Assembly: GCA_026119855.1 (NCBI GenBank)
Contig: JAOWBW010000222.1
Coordinates: 1,456,667-1,520,666, forward strand
DNA length: 64,000 bases
Direction of reading: 5' to 3'
Source of the DNA: Campanula takesimana
Taxonomy: Eukaryota > Streptophyta > Magnoliopsida > Asterales > Campanulaceae
The translations under genes were made by a program, and so were the position numbers. The notes beneath the pieces were generated by a model. The model saw only the letters and a program-made list of their open reading frames with translations, did no database searches and was not told the DNA's origin. Of this stretch, positions 57,557 through 64,000 are shown in pieces; position 1 is the first letter of the stretch, and each line of letters opens with the position of its first letter.

Positions 57557-58964
57557 TGTTGGTCCCAAAGGGGCAACAAGGGTATGAAAAATACTAGGGG
57601 GGGTGAATAGCGTTTTAAAATTCTTTTCAAACCCTTTTGCAAATCAATGGCAAATGCGCACGACTCTTAATTTGGCTAAGTATAGCGCGCAGCAAGAGTG
57701 TGAAATGCACAGCGGAAATTTAAAGCAAGCACTTATGCGCAGGGAGATGCGCAGAAGTGTAAATACGCACGAACTAAGATTTGGTTTAAAGAGTGGCGCA
57801 AAATGGAACTAAGGCAATAAGCACACAAACACAATTCAATCTGCGCAATATAATATACAAGGATCAAACAAAGCAATATATCAGAAAAGCTTAAATGTAT
57901 AAAACAAAGTACAATAAGTAGACAAGCTATTTGGAGAGGTTCGATCGGGAAAATATCTACGTCCTCTACCAGGATGGTTAGTCTTAGATTTCTAAAGGAG
58001 ATCTTATTATGAGAGAGTATTACAAGTTACAACGATTTAGAACAAACTAACTCAAAGATCTATAATCTATGAAAGAACAAAATCCTAGGCAATAACCGGT
58101 GTTTCTCTTGAAGTATGATCGATGAGATCGGAACTTCAAGAGGTGTGTGTGTGAATCAGAAATCTGGGCTCTTTGAATCTATAAGATGGAGAGCACAAGA
58201 TTCTGGTGATACAAAGGCTGTTTAGGATCTGGGCTTGGTAATGTATGAAGGTGAAGGTTGTTCTTGAGAAATTCTGGAAATGAGCAAGCAATCTTCAAAT
58301 CTTCAAACTTTCTCTTTGGAAGTAAAATTTCAAGCAGCTTGGAAAATGAGGATGAGAATGCTATTTATAGCTGAGCTCCAAGAACTAGCCGTTGGGGAGC
58401 AGAGCAAGGACAATGAGCTGTCGCAATGTGATTGGTGCGCAGGCTGTCCTTTATAGCCGTTGGAGACAGAGCAAGTTGACAGACTTCAAATTTCTTCTAG
58501 AAGGATGACAGCTGTCTTCAATTTGAATTTCAAATATGAGACGCGTCTCCATCTACGTGTATACTGAGTTTGCACGTTTTGTCATTTGTCCACATCAGCA
58601 CTTTGACTCATTCCAAAAAGCGTAGCTTGTCAAGACGCTTTCCAAGCTAATAAAAGGTGAGGTCAGAAACAAGAGAATTGACTAAGGCAGAATTGCATGC
58701 GCATGAGAGCCATGCGCATTGAGTGCACAGATTGTGCGCTGCACATGGGGGACATGCGCATCCCATTCAGCCAGTTTCTCTTTAGACCTAAAAACCAAAG
58801 CTTCAGCCCTAAACACTAGGCCTAGTCTATAAAGAGGACTTAGCTAAAAAATGAAGTTATAAAACTTCTTACATAGGGTCCTAAAGTCCTTAAAATAAAC
58901 TTAGGTTATGGTATCAATCAATTCTAACATAAGTAGGAGTGTTAAGATATAAGCATACCCAACA
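57557..58964 (-). repeat. Copia-C 5' LTR
   Basis: 1408 bp, paired with 45631-47025, ends CCCAACA before TSD CAAGC (58965-58969). TATA complement at 58361-58370. Confidence 0.96.
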
Positions 58965-58969
58965 CAAGC

Positions 58970-59548
58970 TTTTGACTAAATGAGAGTCAAAATGAGAGTC
59001 AAGACCAAGTGAGAGTCAGGACCAAGTCCCGACTTCGACCAAATGAGAGTCGAGTCCGCTTTAGGAGAGAATGACAGATATTCCCCTGTGCTTTAGGAGA
59101 GAATGACAGATGTTCCCCTACATTTTAGGAGACGTTGACAGATATCCCCTTCGGTTTGGCCACCGTCACAAAAGCCGTAGGTTTGAGACGCCAAGTTTCT
59201 CACCCGACCTCAATGGTCACCCTTAGGTTTGAGACGCCAAGTTTCTCACCCAACCTCAACGGTCACCCTTAGGTTTGAGATGCCAAGTTTCTCACCCGAC
59301 CTCAACGGTCACCTTTAGGCTTGAGATGCTAAGTTATCACCCGACCTTAAAGGTCACCCTTAGGTCTGAGACGCCTTAAAGTTTCTCATCGTTCCGAACT
59401 ATGTTAGGCTTAATTCCCCACGAATGGGATACATAGGAATCCTATACCTCTAGGTCCAGCCATGCAACCAAATCGGTCGAACCGACCTCCTATAGACAGA
59501 ATGGGATGCTTCTTTAGGTCAACAACCCCGCTTTCCTAAAGCGAAGTT
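58970..59548 (+). repeat. Gypsy-A 3' region, further minisatellites
   Basis: Continues after Copia-C with AAATGAGAGTC repeats (58975-59055), about three ~35-bp units with TTTAGGAGAGAATGACAGA (59080-59150), and about five ~57-bp units with GGTTTGAGACGCCAAGTTTC (59170-59395). No gene is seen. Confidence 0.85.
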
Positions 59549-59560
59549 GCCGAGGGGATC
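59549..59560 (+). other. Polypurine tract of Gypsy-A
   Basis: GCCGAGGGGATC immediately before the 3' LTR, the same core as in Gypsy-B and Gypsy-C. Confidence 0.8.
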
Positions 59561-60179
59561 TATAAGTACCCCAATCTGAAATTAAACCAACTTAGAGGAA
59601 CTCTTAGCACCATTCAGGGATAAACTGATAGGCTAGGACCTCACTAGAATAAACCAAAACTCTAGGACTATCCTGGAATTAAAACTTAGAAAAATTCAGA
59701 AGCTCGCCAGGCTGAGTCGTATGGATGGTTTGGACTCGGGAGAGCCCCTAGCCGTACGGCTACTATGGGTACCCTCAGTCCCTATAAATTCAGACCCTTG
59801 CTGATAATTTCAGGGGGGGAAATCATTTTTGAGTGGAAACTCTGTCAATTTGAGAGTAGAACAGATCCACAAACACTTAGTTGAGTGAAAAGAGAGAAAG
59901 AAGATAGGCATTAGAACCAAATATTGGTGAGGCCTCCTTCTCCCCCCATATCCTCTTCATCTCCTACTCTATTTTACTTTGCTTTATTTACTGTACATCT
60001 GTCTTTCCTTTCTTGCAAATAATATGAATTGGAACCAAGTTCTTGACATGAGTTATGGTACCCTCATGTTTTACATGATCAAGGGTTCAAACCAAAGATG
60101 ATCAAGACTAGTTAATATTTAATGTACATTTACTTAAATTCTTTATATTTATGCAATTTACTTTCATGTCTTTACATTG
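59561..60179 (+). repeat. Gypsy-A 3' LTR, truncated
   Basis: It starts TATAAGTACCCC, where the 5' copy has TGTAAG, so the terminal TG is mutated. It matches 1970-2600 and breaks off near 60176. About 0.9 kb of LTR is missing. Confidence 0.85.
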
Positions 60180-61638
60180 ATCGTTTCGATGTGGTTTATC
60201 TGCCAAAGCAGGGCACATCATTCTATCAATGAGAAGCAAGATGAGACAAAGGTTGTCTATATGTTTAAAGTGGTCAAACTTAATTAGGCTATCATAACGG
60301 TTATGGGCCTAAGGCATAAGATGGGATTAAAACATGTAAGACATAAGATGTCACAAATCCCATAAAGGATCTAAGAGTCACATGTGATGTGATTGATAAG
60401 GAGTTATCTACCTAAATAGCTTGGCTTTGAGGTTCCTGCCAAAGCAGACTCACAAATCAAGTGAAATATGGATCTTAGCCCATATAAATTATATTATACA
60501 ATTGTTGTATATGAAGGTTATATAATTTAGTGGGAGTATTTATGAAATACAATATTTATCTCTTAAATGATTGGTATGAAATATATGTGTATATTTATTT
60601 GCATATTTATGTAGAATATTATCTTAAACTTTAATTATGTTTGTTACTGCGATCTGTTCTTGAAAGGACAAAGTTAAAGAGATAATAATATTAATTTCTT
60701 TGATTAGATCATGAGCTTAAGAATTGTTCTAAAGCAAGAATAAAAATTATATATTCTCAATAATCCTAAGTAACCTAAGTGGCAATATTAATTTGATTAA
60801 TATGTTCTGTAGGATCATCAAAATTTAATTTTATTAACTTGTCGATGATCTTAGATTCATGAGTAAATTTTTTATTCTTGATTTTGATGATCATGATGAT
60901 TAGATCATCATGAACATCAAATCCTAATTGAATCAAGGAAAGCAATTCTAGGGTATATTTTGGAAATTTAAAATCTACCGTTTCGATGATAAATATTTTG
61001 AGTTGAATATTAATTGTCAGATGACAGGTTTTAGAAACCGTGTTTCCTGAAATGAAATGTCAATTTCAAAATTAATATGAGATTGAATCTAGTTTCAGAC
61101 GGCTGGTTTGCGAAACCAAGTTTCCTGAAAAGTGATATCAATTCAGAATTCAGATAAACTAAAATCAGAATCTTGAATTGTTCTTGATTGCTGAAATTAG
61201 TCAAATTGATGAGACATGGTTTGCACTCTAAATATCTAAACTATCATGCGGAAATATGATGATCTAAGTCAAAAATTTGATTTTTGACTTAATGGATTTC
61301 TAAAAAGAAAGAGGATTAAAAGATAAAGGCAAGACAAACGTTGTAAAGCCTAAAGGAAATAAGTGTGGCTAAAATTATATCTCTGAATAATACAATTTGG
61401 TAATATGGCAATTGGATTGACCATTTAAAATTGTATTCATAATTTTGGATGATCAACAAAGGTGAATGGTAGTGAGACTACTACTTGGGATATTTATGTT
61501 ATAAAATTTAATCTTTCTACCTCTAATTACTGGGTATTGGATACCGGATGTAGATTCCACATTTGTAAAATGTGTATGAATTAGTAAATTGAAAGACTAC
61601 TTAAGGTAAACTTAATCTATGAATGGTAATGATGCAAG
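60180..61638 (+). mobile_element. Copia-A, right part (leader, decayed gag, protease start)
   Basis: Begins with leader sequence that aligns to the Copia-B leader (28700-28870, reverse). The gag region is not open in any frame. Pieces near 61330-61400 resemble the Lys-rich gag linker. 61520-61570 reads as the protease start Y-W-V-L-D-T-G-C-R-F-H-I, like Copia-B at 27510-27560. The alignment continues until GCAAG at 61634-61638, where Copia-D begins. About 100 bp of leader are missing at the Gypsy-A junction. Confidence 0.75.
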
Positions 61639-63150
61639 TGTTAGTAGTGGTGCCCTAGGCACGTTTAATAAACGTTGTAATTGTTATCATTTATTTCATA
61701 TCAATAAAGAGATGTTTTGATTATTGTTGTTGTTCATGTTTACTTATAATAATCTCCGTCCTAGTACTTGTTAAGCACTAGTATAAAGGCTAAATGATCA
61801 TGGGATGATCATGTTAGATTTATGGGTACTTGTTTGGAACAAGGTACTGGACATGACCCGCTGTATGAGATTTATGTCATGGTCTATGTCATATATATCT
61901 CATATTAGTTATGTCATTTGAATCCTTATACATGAAGTTATTATAGTCTTCCACTTGATGAACATTGTGTTTGACATATTCAAACGCTACCTTAACACGG
62001 TAGTTATAAAGGGTATGATTGGCATAATCGGATTCCGTTGGGAAGAATAATAAGCTAAATGGATTTGTCCTCCACGGAAGAGTCAAGCTTGGGGCCTCTC
62101 GTAGGAATGATGTTGATGAAATGTTCGGCCGGACTCAAATGAATTGATTGGATCAATGTCATTTGGATTATCACATATTCGGAATCGAGAAAAGTATTGA
62201 ACAAAACAAGTTGACTGTTTGACCATGACTTGTGTTCAATGACATCGTGGACAAAGGGATTGTGACATATTCTAAAGGAATGCGAACTTGTATCTAGTTA
62301 TACTATTTGGGTAGGTATGACGGTTTGCTAGAACCTAATCATATCTTATGGGATCATGTTTGAGCCCATTGCCAACTTAGTATAATCCTAGAGGGTCACA
62401 CACAATAGAACGAATCTTAAATAAAAGGACTATATTGATATTTAGCGTCGGAGGACTTCCAAGGAATTTCTGGAAAGATCTGGGCCTCCCTGGTCAACCC
62501 AAGCGGGCGCTTGGGTTGCACCAGGCGGGCGCCTTTCAAGCCAAAATTAAAATGAGAGTTTCTGCCCAAACAGGCGGGCGCCTGGGTGGTCCTGGACCGG
62601 GCGGGCGCCTGGTGCTCCCGATTGGGAAATTTCCTAATTCGATTTAGGAAGGTTTTTGGCACAAGATTCCTATTTGGAATAGGTCTTAATTGTGTATAAA
62701 AACCCCAATTCGGCCAGACCATATGGACAAGTGATTTTGTGAGTCTCAAAGAGTTTGAGAGAGATATTATTTGTTCTAAGACATCATTGATTGAGGAACA
62801 AAATAATTCACAAATAAATTCCATATAGTTCTTTATTATATTGTGAAAGTGTGTTTCATAATATTTGGTCTAGCAACCAAGATCAAAGAAGCTCCTTTGA
62901 TATTCGTTCGAAGTGTGGATACCGCTAGAGGGTGAATTTTATCATCTTACAAAGTTCGTGATTTGTTCGTGGTAAAGCTTCAAGATCTCCACCAAGACCG
63001 AAGAGAAAAATTTCATAGCCATCAAGGGTTATTTATTCCTCTATTCATCTTGTTGTATTTGATTTAATCATATGAACGGATCCATGGCTTTGGGTTTCTT
63101 AAAATTTTAAATGCTAAATTCCGCTGCGCATGTTTGATCGAAACCCAACA
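61639..63150 (+). repeat. Copia-D 5' LTR
   Basis: TGTTAGTAGTGGTGCC...GAAACCCAACA, 1512 bp. It is related to the Copia-B LTR in reverse orientation. TATAAAA is at 62695-62702, preceded by the cassette at 62499-62615. Confidence 0.9.
62499..62615 (+). promoter_or_regulatory. GCGGGCGC cassette in Copia-D U3
   Basis: Four motifs of the form (A)GGCG-GG-CGCC(T) or AAGCG-GG-CGCTT, i.e. palindromes with a GG centre, ending about 80 bp before the TATA box. A further pair is in the leader at 63456-63505. Confidence 0.5.
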
Positions 63151-63153
63151 GTG

Positions 63154-63168
63154 TGGTATCAGAGCCCC
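63154..63168 (+). other. Primer binding site, tRNA-iMet (Copia-D)
   Basis: TGGTATCAGAGCCCC, three bases after the LTR end. Confidence 0.95.
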
Positions 63169-64000
63169 GTTCATGTTGATTAATTCAATAACTTGGATCA
63201 TGTTGTGTGTATATAAAATTGTTTATGTGCCAAGCTGATATGAATATTGGATTATATGATGTTTATGTGTTTTGTGATTTTATGTGGTTTATTGTTTTTC
63301 AAACTTTAACGCACGATTCAATCGCAATAAAAATTATGGTGGATTCTGAATTATTTCGATTATTGATTTTGATTGGATCAAAGTTTTAATAATCGGGGAA
63401 AAATAATTTTGAGACAAAATTTTCGAACTTTAAAATTCTATGCTATTCTGGCCATTCAAGCGGGCGCCTGGTCTCTTTGCAGTTGAGGCGCTCGGTGGTC
63501 AAGGTTTGTTCTGATTTTGGTTAAAATCTGAATATGATATTTTCGATAAATTCGACAAACCAGTAACAGAAACCACTCCAGACTTGTTGATCTGGATGGG
63601 TTTTGGGTAGTTGGTTTGTGTGTGGATTTTGGGGGTTTGATTTTCCTATTTGTTTTAGTCTTGTGAATCCTAGATTGGTTCAAGTTTTGGATGGCTAATC
63701 TGCGTTCATCGAGATTGTGTTTCCCAAAATTGATCGCAATCAAAGTTTCAAAGATAAAACGAAGTTAGAATTATGAAGAGTTCATATTGCTAAAATTGAG
63801 AAACAAAGTTCTTGATTCAATGATTGGAGATCCATGTGGAATTGTGAATGCAATTGGCCTACGTTCATCGAGACCATCTATTGCTTAGTTTCGGCCACAT
63901 GGACTACTTTCTTGGTTTCTTGAATTAGTGCGGGATTGTGGTTGTCTAATGGCTTAGTTCGACCGCACTTCTTGTTGTCTTGATTTGGAGATAATAACCA
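63169..64000 (+). other. Copia-D untranslated leader (partial)
   Basis: Non-coding leader, close to the Copia-B leader at 29110-29975 in reverse. The ORF on the minus strand at 63456-63743 overlaps the cassette and is not credible. Confidence 0.75.

Larger units (their letters stand above)
45626..58969 (-). mobile_element. Copia-C, SIRE-like element with downstream gene, TSD caagc
   Basis: The element is 45631-58964 with CAAGC on each side. In minus orientation: 5' LTR 57557-58964, iMet PBS, gag, protease, integrase, RT, RNase H (to 51773), then a separate spliced gene (51014-47526), PPT, 3' LTR 45631-47025. The RT box YVDDIIFGSTN and an additional gene after RNase H fit the SIRE/Maximus lineage. 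Several frameshifts and stops are present. The hexamer TGCGCA is extremely frequent over the whole element. Confidence 0.93.
1970..60179 (+). mobile_element. Gypsy-A, non-autonomous Tat-like element with antisense PMD gene
   Basis: The element runs 5' LTR 1970-3518, Arg-type PBS, leader, a short gag-like ORF at 5333-6127, non-coding DNA, an antisense PMD gene (8185-9169 and 42497-43474), minisatellites, polypurine tract, and a truncated 3' LTR at 59561-60179. No RT, RNase H or integrase is seen in any of its parts, so it could move only with help in trans. Gypsy-B (9175-42491) and Copia-C (45631-58964) interrupt it. No TSD is found because the end of the 3' LTR and some Copia-A sequence are deleted. 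Confidence 0.8.
61639..64000 (+). mobile_element. Copia-D, 5' LTR and leader, continues beyond window
   Basis: An LTR (61639-63150), PBS (63154-63168) and leader (63169-64000) in plus orientation. LTR and leader resemble Copia-B but carry a different GC cassette. The rest of the element is outside the window. Confidence 0.8.

Noticed and set aside
61639..63150. 3' LTR of Copia-A
   Set aside because: It is followed directly by an iMet PBS and a leader and is of a different subfamily from the LTR at 1-999, so a 5' LTR of a new element is the better reading.
1..64000. tRNA, rRNA or ordinary host genes
   Set aside because: None seen; all longer ORFs and conserved motifs belong to retroelements or their cargo.

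Overview
This window is nuclear DNA of a flowering plant, most likely a eudicot, and essentially all of it is nested LTR retrotransposons. I see no convincing ordinary host gene, tRNA, rRNA or CRISPR. The plant assignment rests on the element types: Ty3/Gypsy Tat/Ogre-like elements primed by tRNA-Arg, a SIRE-like Ty1/Copia element with an extra 3' gene, antisense plant-mobile-domain (PMD) genes, iMet-primed Copia elements with long leaders, and spliceosomal introns. Element names below are local labels.

Layout, outermost to innermost. Copia-A (+) is the oldest layer and is seen at 1-1969 and 60180-61638. Gypsy-A (+, non-autonomous, 1970-60179) lies in the Copia-A leader. Gypsy-B (-, 9175-42491, TSD acctc) lies inside an antisense PMD gene of Gypsy-A. 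Gypsy-B was hit twice: by LTR-S, a probable solo LTR of about 3 kb (19428-22400, TSD catag) in its gag, and by Copia-B (-, 22982-40469, TSD gatga) just upstream of its gag. Gypsy-C (-, 31352-40342, TSD ctagg) sits inside the 5' LTR of Copia-B. That chain is five levels deep. Separately, Copia-C (-, SIRE-like, 45631-58964, TSD caagc) sits in minisatellites of the Gypsy-A 3' region, and Copia-D (+, 61639 to beyond the window) probably inserted in the pol of Copia-A. LTR divergence counted by eye agrees with the nesting: about 5% for Gypsy-B, about 1% for Copia-B and about one difference in 1303 bp for Gypsy-C.

How the genes work together. Copia-B has a nearly complete gag-pol with one nonsense codon. 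Gypsy-B has the full Tat set (gag, protease, RT, RNase H, a second RNase H, integrase) with many stops and frameshifts, plus an antisense DUF7745/PMD-like gene. Gypsy-C keeps a gag ORF but only scrambled pol scraps, yet is the youngest insertion, so it was presumably mobilised in trans by a relative of Gypsy-B that shares its LTR ends, PBS and gag. Gypsy-A has a short gag-like ORF and an intron-containing antisense PMD gene. Copia-C carries a downstream gene whose 51-bp first exon joins the main ORF in phase across a canonical intron.

The most unusual signals are these: (1) every family carries its own CpG-rich, mostly palindromic cassette, in pairs, upstream of its TATA box, and in nearly all families again in the leader; (2) two hairpin motifs recur in the non-coding parts of the Gypsy elements with compensatory changes; (3) cargo genes with their own introns or polyadenylation signals sit in three elements.
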